NCBI RefSeq assembly: GCF_000524475.1
Contig: NZ_BAVQ01000007.1
Span: 99,163 to 163,162 of the forward strand
DNA from: Tomitella biformata AHU 1821
GTDB taxonomy: Bacteria > Actinomycetota > Actinomycetes > Mycobacteriales > Mycobacteriaceae
Direction of reading: 5' to 3'
DNA: 64,000 bases
The notes under the pieces are model-generated. The model was not told the origin of the DNA and did no database searches. It worked only from the letters and a program-made list of their open reading frames with translations. Below, one piece after another: positions 1 through 8,242 of this stretch; position 1 is the first letter of the stretch, and every line of letters starts with the position of its first letter. A program made the translations under genes and the position numbers.

Positions 1-74
1 GCCGCATCGCTTAACGGGAATGAACATACAGCTTATGTCTACCCCACGCCCCGGTCATTGGCTTGCGGTGGCCT

Positions 75-1166
75 TCAGGCGGGTGGCGCGGGGCAATCGA
101 TAAAGCACGGCAGTTCGGGGATGGGGATGCTGATCCCGGGTGCTATGTCGATGTGTTTGACGTCGTCGACCGTGGGCGCGGGCGTGTCCTCCGGTGGCGG
201 CAGCACGTCGGGCGTCGGGGCCGGTGTGAGGTCGGGCTGCGCGTCGATGGACTTCTCGCCCTCGCCGATCGGCGGAAGGTCGGATTCGGTCGGGTATGCC
301 CCGGTACCATAGCCGATGGCCCAGGACTGCACGTTCTGGACGTATGCGGCGGAGTGGTTGTAGCGGAGGATCGCGGCCGCGGTCTGGCCGATATCGGACA
401 GGTTGATGCCGGCCGAGCACAGGAGGCGGCCCGCCGCGAACGCCGCGTCGTAGACGTTGTTGGGGTCGACGATCCCGTCGTTATTGCCGTCGGCGCCGAA
501 GGTGGACCAGGTGCCCGGCATGAACTGCATGGGTCCGACAGCGCGGTCAAAGGCGGCGTCGCCGTCGAGAGCGCCGCCGTCGCTGTCGGTGATGACCGCG
601 TTGCCCGGGAGATGTCCGTCCAGGACTGGGCCGAGGATGCGGGTGGTCGTGTTGCCGTTGATGTCCGCCCGGCCGCCGCTGGCATGGCCGGACTCGACCT
701 TGCCGATACCCGCGAGCAGGTTCCACGGCAGCGCGCAGACGGGCTGGACCGTGGCCATCAGGTCGGCGGCGTGCTGATAGGCGTGCATTATGATGCCCGG
801 GATGCCGAGGGGTCCGGGGGCGAGCTGCGCCAGCGGGCCAGGCAGGGCGGCGGGATTCGCCGAGCCGGCGGCGACAACTGGCACAGCGGCAGTCCGATAT
901 TCCGGGATGGGCCGCAACGCCGACGGCACGATGCCCACGTGCTCGGTGACTGCGGGCTCGGTGACTGTGGGCAGGGCGATGAGGGGGCCGGCGCTCCCGG
1001 AGGCTGGAGCGCTGAGCAGCTGCAGCAGATTGACCGGCTGCTGCTGGGCGCCCTCGGAGGCGACGGGAGCGGCCGCAGCCAGGCCCGTCAGGCCCAGGGG
1101 CAACAGTGCGATCAGCGCGAGAGTGGACGTGCGTCGACCAAAAGTGAACAACCAGGATTTGGCCAC
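75..1166 (-). CDS. Secreted lytic transglycosylase-like protein (paralogue A)
   Basis: Predicted exported peptidoglycan-cleaving protein of the type encoded by M. tuberculosis Rv1230c. From the GTG at 1166 it has 363 residues: a signal-like hydrophobic stretch near the N-terminus, an Ala/Pro-rich linker, then a catalytic domain with GIGKVESGHA (putative catalytic Glu about 158), AVGPMQFMPGTW and a Ca-loop-like DGNNDGIVD motif. The C-terminal tail is Pro/Thr-rich. The frame stays open to 1205, but that start lies inside the repeat array at 1189-1216; GTG 1166 has a G-rich Shine-Dalgarno 8 nt away, and GTG 1172 is an alternative. A shorter paralogue is at 43341-44180. Family assignment is firm from the motifs; the cleaved bond is not shown. 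Confidence 0.85.
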   Translation of the reverse strand: MAKSWLFTFGRRTSTLALIALLPLGLTGLAAAAPVASEGAQQQPVNLLQLLSAPASGSAGPLIALPTVTEPAVTEHVGIVPSALRPIPEYRTAAVPVVAAGSANPAALPGPLAQLAPGPLGIPGIIMHAYQHAADLMATVQPVCALPWNLLAGIGKVESGHASGGRADINGNTTTRILGPVLDGHLPGNAVITDSDGGALDGDAAFDRAVGPMQFMPGTWSTFGADGNNDGIVDPNNVYDAAFAAGRLLCSAGINLSDIGQTAAAILRYNHSAAYVQNVQSWAIGYGTGAYPTESDLPPIGEGEKSIDAQPDLTPAPTPDVLPPPEDTPAPTVDDVKHIDIAPGISIPIPELPCFIDCPAPPA

Positions 1167-1188
1167 CGGCACGACCCCCAAGCATCGA

Positions 1189-1216
1189 TGTGAAGCGACT
1201 GTCACTCAACTGTGAC
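1189..1216 (-). promoter_or_regulatory. Triple 11-bp-phased hexamer array upstream of lytic transglycosylase A
   Basis: Read on the minus strand: GTCACA-N5-GTGACA-N5-TTCACA, three hexamers repeating every 11 bp. Direct repeats with this spacing are typical targets of OmpR/PhoB-type response regulators. MtrA, the family member that controls cell-wall hydrolases in mycolata, is the obvious candidate, but this is inference. A near-identical array lies upstream of the paralogue at 44250-44277. Confidence 0.5.
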
Positions 1217-1266
1217 TGAGGATACATACCGGCGCGGCGGCGCGGGGCCCTATCCCGGAGCCGGGG

Positions 1267-1794
1267 CTATTCGTGTGCGCTCGGCGGGGCCGAGGCCGGC
1301 GGGGGACCAGGATTGTTCTGAGCTACCAGCAGCTCGCGAATCTCGTCGAGCTCCCGGCGCAGATAGTCGCGGGTGGCGACCTCGCCCACCGCCAGCCGCA
1401 GCGCCGCGAGCTCGCGGGCCAGGAACTCGGTGTCGGCCTTGGTTTGGGCCGCGCGGGTGCGATCCTCCTTGAGGGAGACCTTGTCCCGGTTCTCCTGCCG
1501 GTTCTGCGCCAGCAGGATGAGCGGGGCGGCGTAGGCGGCCTGGGTGGAGAAGGCCAGGTTGAGGAGGATGAACGGGTACGGGTCCCAGCGGAGGGTGACC
1601 GCGAAAACGTTCAAGAGGATCCACACGATCACGATCACGGTCTGGATCGCCAGGTAGCGGACGGTCCCGAAGAAGCGGGCCACCCCCTCGATGGTGCGGC
1701 CGGCGGCCTCGGGGTCCAGGTGCAGCTGCAGCCGGTGGCGATCGCGCGGTGTATCCAGGCGCTGGGAGGTGGTGCTGACCTTCTTCTCAGCCAT
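1267..1794 (-). CDS. DUF1003 membrane protein
   Basis: A 175-residue DUF1003 protein, matching the position of Rv1231c next to the MgtE-like gene. Two hydrophobic helices are visible at about residues 40-65 and 70-95, the second ending in the family-typical LILLAQNRQ. They are followed by a charged, coiled-coil-like C-terminal half rich in Arg, Glu and Leu. ATG 1794 is chosen because the protein then begins at the conserved region. It overlaps the end of the upstream MgtE-like gene by 8 bp, so the two are probably translated together. The molecular function of DUF1003 is not established. Confidence 0.85.
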   Translation of the reverse strand: MAEKKVSTTSQRLDTPRDRHRLQLHLDPEAAGRTIEGVARFFGTVRYLAIQTVIVIVWILLNVFAVTLRWDPYPFILLNLAFSTQAAYAAPLILLAQNRQENRDKVSLKEDRTRAAQTKADTEFLARELAALRLAVGEVATRDYLRRELDEIRELLVAQNNPGPPPASAPPSAHE

Positions 1795-3097
1795 TGATTG
1801 CGCCTCCGCTCTTGATCTCGTGCACCGTCGGGTCATCTTGGCGCTCGCGCCAATCCACGGGGAGCAGGTGGTCCAGCACGTCGTCGACGCTGACGGCGCC
1901 GAGGAGATGGTTCTGGTCGTCGAGCACGGGCCCGCACACCAGGTTGTAGGTGGCGAAATACCGGGTGACGGCTGCCAGGGTGTCGGCCGGGTCCAGGCGT
2001 GGCAGATCCGCGTCGAGGACGCCCGCGACGAGTTCCGCAGGGGGCTCGCGCAGCAAGCCCTGCAGATGCACACAACCGAGGTAGCGCCCGGTGGGTGTGG
2101 CGGTGGGCGGGCGGACCACGAAGGCCATGGATGCGAGCGCCGGGGTGAGGTCCGGGTTCCGGAGCCGGGCGAGAGCTTCGGCGACCGTCGTGTTCGGGGT
2201 CAGGACGACGGGCTTCGGGGTCATCATGCCGCCGGCGGTGTCGGGCGAGTGCTCTAGGAGGCGGCGCACCGGCTCCGAGTCCTCAGGGTCCATCAACCGC
2301 AACAGGGCCTCGGCCTCGGGCGCCGCCAACTCGCCCAGCAGGTCGGCGGCGTCATCCGGATCCATCGCCTCGAGCAGGTCCACCGCGCGCTTCTCCCCAA
2401 GGTGGGTGAGCACGTCGGTCTGGTCGTCCGCGGGGAGCTCCTGCACCACGTCGGCCAGCCGCTCGTCGTCGAAGGCGTCCGCGAGCTCGTGGCGGCGCTT
2501 GTCTGGCAGATCCCGCATCGCCCGCGCGACGTCCGCGGGGTGCATCCCCTCGAACTGCGCGAGCAGCTGGGTCGTGCCCTGGCCGGGCAGTGTGAGGGAG
2601 TGCTGGCTCAGCCCCTGGACGTTTTTCCACTCCGTGACGTGGATTGCACCGCGCCGGGCCAGCCGATGCCGGTGCCGGCGGACGGCCACCCGGGCGACCA
2701 TCCAGTCCCGGCTGCGGGTGCGTTCCAGGCCGAGGTCGACCACGATGGCGTCGACATCGGCCAGCTCGGGTATCCCAGGATCGCGGATCTGGACCTTCGA
2801 GTCCAAGACCTGCGCCACGACGAGGGTCTCGGAGGGGCGCTGGTTGAATTGGCGCAGTGACACCGTGCCGGTCGCCAGGGTCACGGACGTGATGTCCATC
2901 GAGGTCACCCGCAGGATCGGCACGAAAATGCGCCGCCGCGTCAGCATCTCGACGACCAGGCCCAGCACGCGTGGGGGAGCGGCCCCCAGGCGGAGGCTGA
3001 TCACCACGTCACGGACTCGCCCGATCGACTCGCCGTCGGGACCCAGGACCGCCAAGCCGACCATTCGCGCCGCGAACACCTTGCTCACCTGTCCCAT
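1787..3097 (-). CDS. PRC-barrel / MgtE-N / CBS protein without a transport domain
   Basis: A 436-residue protein with the cytosolic part of an MgtE magnesium channel but no membrane domain (Rv1232c type). Residues 1-85 look like a PRC-barrel. Residues about 165-280 are the helical MgtE_N superhelix with repeated Asp/Glu-rich turns. A CBS pair starts at TAGGMMT (about 288) and ends about 425. No hydrophobic segment long enough to span a membrane is seen. In MgtE these domains sense Mg2+, so a soluble sensor or partner of the co-translated DUF1003 protein is plausible. That role is inference. Confidence 0.85.
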   Translation of the reverse strand: MGQVSKVFAARMVGLAVLGPDGESIGRVRDVVISLRLGAAPPRVLGLVVEMLTRRRIFVPILRVTSMDITSVTLATGTVSLRQFNQRPSETLVVAQVLDSKVQIRDPGIPELADVDAIVVDLGLERTRSRDWMVARVAVRRHRHRLARRGAIHVTEWKNVQGLSQHSLTLPGQGTTQLLAQFEGMHPADVARAMRDLPDKRRHELADAFDDERLADVVQELPADDQTDVLTHLGEKRAVDLLEAMDPDDAADLLGELAAPEAEALLRLMDPEDSEPVRRLLEHSPDTAGGMMTPKPVVLTPNTTVAEALARLRNPDLTPALASMAFVVRPPTATPTGRYLGCVHLQGLLREPPAELVAGVLDADLPRLDPADTLAAVTRYFATYNLVCGPVLDDQNHLLGAVSVDDVLDHLLPVDWRERQDDPTVHEIKSGGAING

Positions 3098-3163
3098 GGC
3101 TGAAAGGCTAGAGGCTGTGGGCTGGCGATGTGCGGTTCGGTCCAGTAAAACTTTCCCCGAGGA

Positions 3164-4156
3164 GTGGTGTTCGCAGTGGACAACGTTCGTGACCGGCCCA
3201 GACGCTCAGTGCTCGCCGTGCCCGGCAGCAGCGCGAAGATGATCGCCAAGGCCAAGACGCTGCCGGCCGACGCGGTCTTCCTAGATCTGGAGGACGCCGT
3301 CGCGCCGCTGGCCAAGGAGGAGTCGAGGCAGCGGATCGTGGAGGCCCTCAACTCCGACGGCTGGGGCGGGCAGATCAAGTCGGTGCGGGTAAACGACTGG
3401 ACGACGCCGTGGACCCACGCCGACGTCATCGCGGTGGTCGCCGGCGCAGGGGCGCGACTGGACGCTATTCTGCTGCCCAAGGTCACCGACCCCGTGCAGG
3501 TGCAGGCGCTCGATCTGCTGCTCACCCAGTTGGAGCAGTTGCATGGCCTCGAGCGTGGGCGCATCGGGATCGAGGCTCAGATCGAGGATGCTCGGGGCCT
3601 GCTGGCCATCAACGCGATTGCCGCCGCCAGCCCGCGACTGCAGACGCTCGTGTTCGGCCCGGCGGACTTCATGGCGAGCCTGAACATGCGGACGCTGGTC
3701 GTCGGAGAGCAGCCGGACGGCTATGACACCGGCGACGCCTACCACCATGTGCTGATGTCGATCCTCGTCGCGGCGCGGGCACACGGGTTGCAGGCCATCG
3801 ATGGCCCGTACCTGCAGATCAAAGACTTGGATGCGTTCCGGCGCTCGGCGGCCCGCACGGCGGGCCTCGGCTTCGACGGCAAGTGGGTGCTGCATCCGAC
3901 GCAGATTGACGCCGGCAATGAGGTTTTCAGCCCGCGGCTGTCAGACTATGACCACGCGGAGCTGATCGTCGCCGCATATGAGCACCACACCTCCGCCGCG
4001 GGCGGCGCTCGTGGCGCGGCCATGCTCGGTGATGAAATGATCGATGAGGCGAGCAATAAGATGGCGAGGGTGATCGCCGCGAAGGGCCGGGCCGCGGGGA
4101 TGGCTCGTACCGTGGAGTTCACACCGCCCGACAGCACAGGAGCCAAGAGCACATAA
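3164..4156 (+). CDS. HpcH/HpaI aldolase / citrate lyase beta-like (CitE/malyl-CoA lyase family)
   Basis: A 330-residue TIM-barrel lyase. The N-terminus RRSVLAVPGSS and the metal/substrate motif FLDLEDAVAP are diagnostic of the CitE-like family, and FGPADFMASL and KWVLHPTQID follow in the expected order. The length suits the malyl-CoA / beta-methylmalyl-CoA lyase branch better than the shorter CitE of citrate lyase, and no citrate lyase alpha or acyl-carrier genes are nearby. The substrate is probably a short 3-hydroxyacyl-CoA. Start is GTG 3164, 3167 or 3176; GGAG at 3161 favours the last. It overlaps the next gene by one base (TAATG). Confidence 0.85.
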   Translation: MVFAVDNVRDRPRRSVLAVPGSSAKMIAKAKTLPADAVFLDLEDAVAPLAKEESRQRIVEALNSDGWGGQIKSVRVNDWTTPWTHADVIAVVAGAGARLDAILLPKVTDPVQVQALDLLLTQLEQLHGLERGRIGIEAQIEDARGLLAINAIAAASPRLQTLVFGPADFMASLNMRTLVVGEQPDGYDTGDAYHHVLMSILVAARAHGLQAIDGPYLQIKDLDAFRRSAARTAGLGFDGKWVLHPTQIDAGNEVFSPRLSDYDHAELIVAAYEHHTSAAGGARGAAMLGDEMIDEASNKMARVIAAKGRAAGMARTVEFTPPDSTGAKST

Positions 4157-4647
4157 TGACTAATCCCATTGGGGGCGTCGGTTCGCCGCGCAGGCAGGGA
4201 CTGCCGACGCCGCCGACCGGCTGGCCGATCGGCTCGTACAAGACCTACGCCGAGGCGCAGCGCGCGGTGGACTTTCTGTCCGACGAGCAATTCCCCGTCC
4301 AGCACGTGACCATCGTGGGCGTGGACCTGATGCAGGTTGAGCGCGTTTTGGGCCGGTTGACCTGGCGCAAGGTGATCGGCGGCGGGCTGGTGTCCGGCGC
4401 CTGGCTCGGCGTGTTCTTCGGGTTGCTGCTCGGCATCGTCACCGGCGGCTTCGTGCAGCCGCTGCTACTGGGCCTGGTGGGCGGGCTCATCTTCGGCGTT
4501 ATCTCCACCTCGGTGCCGTATGCGGCGACGAAGGGCCAGCGAGACTTCTCGTCGACGATGCAGCTGGTCGCCGGGCGCTACGACGTGCTGTGCGAGCCCG
4601 GTCAGGCGGAGCAGGCGCGGGATATGCTCGCGAAATTGGCGCTGTGA
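4156..4647 (+). CDS. General stress protein 17M-like membrane protein
   Basis: A 163-residue protein of the general-stress-protein 17M/YflT type (compare Rv1234). The N-terminal half carries the motif GSYKTYAEAQRAVDFL followed by QHVTIVGVDL, an alpha/beta ferredoxin-like fold. The middle holds two Gly-rich hydrophobic helices (about 76-118) and the C-terminus ends in a short soluble strand. The start codon shares a base with the stop of the CitE-like gene, so the two are translationally coupled. Biochemical function unknown. Confidence 0.8.
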   Translation: MTNPIGGVGSPRRQGLPTPPTGWPIGSYKTYAEAQRAVDFLSDEQFPVQHVTIVGVDLMQVERVLGRLTWRKVIGGGLVSGAWLGVFFGLLLGIVTGGFVQPLLLGLVGGLIFGVISTSVPYAATKGQRDFSSTMQLVAGRYDVLCEPGQAEQARDMLAKLAL

Positions 4648-4658
4648 CGTTTTAACGT

Positions 4659-6038
4659 TCAGCCCGGCTGTTGGCCCAAGCGGGTCAGCAGCAGGGTCTC
4701 GGCTACGGCGCAGCGCTCGATCTCGCCGGGGTCCACGCTCTCGTTGGGCGCGTGGATGGCGCAGGACGGCTCCTCCACGCCGATCAACGCGATCTCGGCC
4801 TCGGGGTGCGCAGTGGCCAGCGCGGTGCACAGTGGGATTGAGCCGCCCTGGCCGCTGGTCACGACAGGCCGCCCGAACGCGTCGGCCAGCGCCTGCGTGA
4901 GCACCGCATAGCCGGGGCCGTCGACGCGGGCCTGGAACGGCCGGCCGACGGGTTCCCGCTCGATGGTCAGTCGCGCGCCCCACGGCGTGTGCGCAAGCAG
5001 ATGGGCCGCCAGCGCATCCTGGGCCGCCACCGGGTCCATGCCGGGCGGGACGCGTAGGTTCAGCCGGGCCTCGGCGTTGGGCTGCACGGCGGCGGCGGAT
5101 CCGAGGACGGATGGGCAGTCGATTCCGAGGACGGTCAACGCCGGTCTGGCCCAGACCATCTCGGCGACCTCCCCAGATCCGGTGAGGGCGACGCCATCGA
5201 GCACGCCGGCGTCGGCGCGGAAGCGGGACTCGGGATAGGTGACCCCGTCCCAACCCTGTGCGGCCTCGAGTCCATCGATGGTGGTGTCGCCGTTGGCATC
5301 CCGCAGCGAGGCGAGCATCGAGATCAGGGCGGCCAACGCGTCGGGCGCGGCGCCGCCGAACATCCCCGAGTGCACCTCGCCGCGCAGGGTCTCAACGCGC
5401 ACATCGACATTCGCGATTCCGCGCAGCGTGGTGGTCAGAGTCGGCTCGCCGACTGCCACGTTGCCCGAGTCCGCGATGACGATCAGGTCGGCAGCGAACA
5501 GCTCTGGGCGCTTCGCCACCAGGTCCTCGAGCCCGCCGCCGCCAGTCTCCTCCGAGCCCTCCGCAACGATGCGGACACCCACGGGGAGCGGGCCATCCGC
5601 CGCCAGGGCGCGCAGCGCGGTCAAGTGCATGACGAGATTGCCCTTGCAGTCGGCGGCGCCGCGTCCGTACCAACGGCCGTCCCGATCGGTTAGCGTCAGC
5701 GGTTCCGAGTCCCAGAGCGCCAGATCGCCCAGCGGCTGAATATCGTAGTGGCAGTAGAGCAATACCGTCGGGGCGCCGGCCGGCGCGGGGTGGTGGCCCA
5801 GCACCGCGTCGCTGCCGTCGGAGGTGCGCACCAGCGTGGTGTCCGTGATGCCCGCAGCGATGAACGCGTCCCGCACCCACACCGCCGCCCGTTCGCACTC
5901 CGCCGGCGGTGCCTGCAGCGGGTCGGCGATCGAGCGGATCGCGACCAGCGCAGCGAGGTCCGCACGGGCCGCCGGCATCAGCGCGCGCACCCGGTCTCGA
6001 ATCTGTTGCGTTGGGATCATCGGATGCGTTGGCGACAT
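4659..6038 (-). CDS. M20-family metallopeptidase (dipeptidase)
   Basis: A 459-residue cytosolic zinc peptidase of the M20 dipeptidase branch. Metal and catalytic motifs occur in order: YCHYDIQPLG (His and Asp), GRGAADCKGN (bridging Asp), SEETGGGG (catalytic Glu-Glu), IVIADSGN and a late AIHAPNE His. The long dimerisation domain between them is intact. ATG 6038 is preferred over upstream codons because GGAAGAGG lies 7 nt before it. It is convergent with the stress-protein gene (11 bp gap) and divergent from the SUFU-domain gene. Likely role: hydrolysis of dipeptides or N-acyl amino acids. Confidence 0.9.
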   Translation of the reverse strand: MSPTHPMIPTQQIRDRVRALMPAARADLAALVAIRSIADPLQAPPAECERAAVWVRDAFIAAGITDTTLVRTSDGSDAVLGHHPAPAGAPTVLLYCHYDIQPLGDLALWDSEPLTLTDRDGRWYGRGAADCKGNLVMHLTALRALAADGPLPVGVRIVAEGSEETGGGGLEDLVAKRPELFAADLIVIADSGNVAVGEPTLTTTLRGIANVDVRVETLRGEVHSGMFGGAAPDALAALISMLASLRDANGDTTIDGLEAAQGWDGVTYPESRFRADAGVLDGVALTGSGEVAEMVWARPALTVLGIDCPSVLGSAAAVQPNAEARLNLRVPPGMDPVAAQDALAAHLLAHTPWGARLTIEREPVGRPFQARVDGPGYAVLTQALADAFGRPVVTSGQGGSIPLCTALATAHPEAEIALIGVEEPSCAIHAPNESVDPGEIERCAVAETLLLTRLGQQPG

Positions 6039-6141
6039 TGCGCGGCCTCTTCCCGAGTAGGCATGAGCATTTGCCGTCCACTTTGCCACCCGGGTGCCGC
6101 ACTGCGCCCGTTCGCCGGTCGGCCGGGCCGACTCGGGTTAG

Positions 6142-6744
6142 ATGGGCACCATGGCGCAGAACGTGGCAGCAACGGTAAAGGCACACCTGGTTGAGCGATT
6201 CGGCGAGCCGTCGGCCAGCGCGTCGGTGACATTCCTCGGGCTCGAGGCGGTGGATGTGCTGTGCTTCGCGGACAACGGGGTAGTCCGGTACGCGTCGGTG
6301 GGCTGCGCGCGAACCCCGATGAACGACCCGACGCAGATCCTCAATGACCCCCACCTGGGCCCACGCGCGGAGGTCATCATCTCGATCCGCAACGTGGGCG
6401 TGCACCCCAACGGTCTGCACCGGCGCGTCGCGGTACTGGCGGCGGCCCCGGCGGTCGAGGGTGTGGTCCTGGCGGCCGACGGGCTGATGGACTTGGGCGA
6501 GCCGCTCTGGGACGGCTCCCGATTTTCCGCGGTGCTGCTCGGCCCGTCGGACGTGCCGGACTTGGCGCTGGCCGCGCCCGCCGATGCCGAGCCGCGCGAC
6601 CCAGTGCAGTTCCTCGAGGCCGTGCCCATCACCGCCACAGAAGCCGCGTGGGTGCGGGTGCGCGGCGCGGAGGCACTGCGCGAGGCCTGGGCCGAGGCCA
6701 AGATCGACGTCACCGACCCCACTCGAGGGCCCGTGACGCTCTGA
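6142..6744 (+). CDS. SUFU (suppressor of fused) domain protein
   Basis: A 200-residue single-domain protein resembling the bacterial SUFU family: an N-terminal helix (VAATVKAHLVERFGEP), a long beta-rich core (VLCFADNGVVRYASVGCA, PRAEVIISIRNVG) and the late motif VQFLEAVPITATEAAWVR. No signal peptide or membrane segment is present. Bacterial SUFU proteins are often linked to polymorphic toxin immunity, but no toxin gene is adjacent here, so that role is unsupported. Start ATG 6142 or 6151; neither has a clear ribosome-binding site. Confidence 0.75.
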   Translation: MGTMAQNVAATVKAHLVERFGEPSASASVTFLGLEAVDVLCFADNGVVRYASVGCARTPMNDPTQILNDPHLGPRAEVIISIRNVGVHPNGLHRRVAVLAAAPAVEGVVLAADGLMDLGEPLWDGSRFSAVLLGPSDVPDLALAAPADAEPRDPVQFLEAVPITATEAAWVRVRGAEALREAWAEAKIDVTDPTRGPVTL

Positions 6745-6801
6745 GCTGGGGTGGGCGCCCCACTTCGGCGGGCTGGGGCGGCGCGCTGACAGAATAGTCG
6801 G

Positions 6802-7701
6802 GTGCGCATCGACCTTCACACGCATTCCACCGCCTCCGACGGCACCCTGAGCCCGGCGGAGATCATCGTCGCGGCCGGGGCCGCAGGCCTCGACGTGGTG
6901 GCGCTGACCGATCATGACTCCACCGCCGGCTGGGACGAGGCGGTGGCGGCCCTGTCCAGCGGCGGCCCCGCGGTCCGGCTGGTGCGCGGCATGGAGATGT
7001 CGACCATCGCACGCGGCGAGGACGGCCGGCCGGTGCCGGTTCACCTCCTGGCCTATCTCTTCGACCCCGCCCACGAGGCGTTTGCCGCCGAGCGGCGACG
7101 TTTGCGCGCCGAGCGTGGAACCCGGCTGCGCACAATGGCCGAGCGGATGGCGGCGGATGGGCTGCCGGTGGACGCGGACGAGATCATGGCCGCCGCGGGA
7201 CCGTCGGCGGGCCGGCCGCATCTGGCGCGTGCGCTGCTGGAGGCAGGCGTCGTCGTGAGCATAGGGGAGGCTTTCGAGAGCATCCTCGCGCCGAGCAGCC
7301 CCTACTACCTGGACAAGGCGGACACCGACATCGCTGACGCGATCACGCTGATCGACAGGGCGGGCGGGGTGAGCGTGCTGGCGCACCCGCTGGCTCGGGC
7401 CCGCGGCCGCCTCATCGATCTCGACCATGTACGCGAGCTGGCGGCTCCTGCGCGGCTCGGCGGCACGCTGGCGGGCATCGAGGTGGACCATCCCGACCAC
7501 AACAGCGCGGACCGTTCCGCGCTGCGGGAGCTGGCCTCCGAACTGGGGCTGATCACCACCGGATCGTCCGACTTCCACGGCGAGAACAAGAGCACGAGGT
7601 TGGGTGAGAACACGACGTGCCCGGACCAGTACGCTGCGCTAGTCGGACAGGCCACCGGGATCTCGGTGCTCGGAGGGAGGGACGGCGATGGCGCGGCGTG
7701 A
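6802..7701 (+). CDS. PHP-domain phosphoesterase (TrpH/YciV-like)
   Basis: A 299-residue metal-dependent phosphoesterase. It starts with the PHP signature DLHTHSTASDG, followed by LTDHDSTAGW, RGMEMS, an internal insert with GRPHLARALLEAG, then VLAHPLARARG and a terminal SSDFHGEN metal motif. Characterised relatives remove phosphate from 3',5'-bisphosphonucleotides or trim short RNA 5' ends. A CAGAAT hexamer lies exactly 6 nt before the GTG start and no Shine-Dalgarno is visible, so the mRNA may be leaderless. Its 3' end overlaps the next gene by 14 bp. Confidence 0.88.
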   Translation: MRIDLHTHSTASDGTLSPAEIIVAAGAAGLDVVALTDHDSTAGWDEAVAALSSGGPAVRLVRGMEMSTIARGEDGRPVPVHLLAYLFDPAHEAFAAERRRLRAERGTRLRTMAERMAADGLPVDADEIMAAAGPSAGRPHLARALLEAGVVVSIGEAFESILAPSSPYYLDKADTDIADAITLIDRAGGVSVLAHPLARARGRLIDLDHVRELAAPARLGGTLAGIEVDHPDHNSADRSALRELASELGLITTGSSDFHGENKSTRLGENTTCPDQYAALVGQATGISVLGGRDGDGAA

Positions 7702-8104
7702 GAGTTGGGTGCCGGAGGGGACCGCGGGTGAACCTGGGTCGGCCGACTATTACCGGGACGACTACCCGGATGACTACTACGCAGGGGACTATTACCAGGA
7801 TGAGGACCCCGGCAGCCCGTTGTCGGCGGGGATTCTCGTCCGCGCGCTGCGCGCCCTGAGCGGTTCGGTGGTGGCTGGGCTGGCCTTGCTCGCAGTGGTG
7901 GTGATCGTCGTGGGGGTCCTCGGGGGCCAGCGGGGATTCCCCGGTCCTGGCGCCGTGTCGATCAGCGTGCACGTGGCGGGCACCGTCGTGGCGGTACTGT
8001 GCCAGCGGTTCGCTGACCGGCGACGCGATATTCTTGCGGCCCTCGCCTCGCTCGCGGTGTTCGCCATCGCGGGCGCGGTGCTGTGGACCCAGTGGTGGAA
8101 CTAA
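7688..8104 (+). CDS. Small membrane protein with Tyr/Asp-rich N-terminus
   Basis: A 138-residue protein, family not recognised beyond actinobacterial membrane proteins. The N-terminal 45 residues are soluble and strikingly rich in Tyr and Asp (repeats of the DDYY/GDYY type, about 19-40). Three hydrophobic segments follow (about 57-80, 88-106, 115-137), and the protein ends in TQWWN. It overlaps the PHP gene by 14 bp in another frame and is presumably co-transcribed with it. No motif suggests an enzyme. Confidence 0.8.
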   Translation: MARRESWVPEGTAGEPGSADYYRDDYPDDYYAGDYYQDEDPGSPLSAGILVRALRALSGSVVAGLALLAVVVIVVGVLGGQRGFPGPGAVSISVHVAGTVVAVLCQRFADRRRDILAALASLAVFAIAGAVLWTQWWN

Positions 8105-8135
8105 GCAGTCTAGAGCTCGACGCTAAGCTGTATAA

Positions 8136-8195
8136 CAACACTTGGGCACCTCCAGTGTTGCGACGGCCACACCAAGCAAGGTCGCAACTTTGGTG
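8136..8195 (+). promoter_or_regulatory. Malic-enzyme leader with mutually exclusive stems
   Basis: Three inverted repeats interlock in the 138-bp gap before the malic enzyme gene. Stem A is CAACACT 8136-8142 with AGTGTTG 8154-8160. Stem B is GTTGCGAC 8157-8164 with GTCGCAAC 8181-8188. Stem C is CACCAA 8170-8175 with TTGGTG 8190-8195. B shares bases with A and encloses the 5' arm of C, so A+C and B are alternatives. A possible -10 (TATAAC, 8131) would place A partly in the promoter, so a DNA operator is the rival reading. Confidence 0.4.
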
Positions 8196-8242
8196 ATCTC
8201 CAGACCCAGATCGATTGACAACGACACTGCAGGAGTTAACAC

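Noticed and set aside
5392..7578. A 728-codon minus-strand open frame
   Set aside because: It crosses the SUFU and PHP genes and the M20 gene in another frame and matches no protein pattern.
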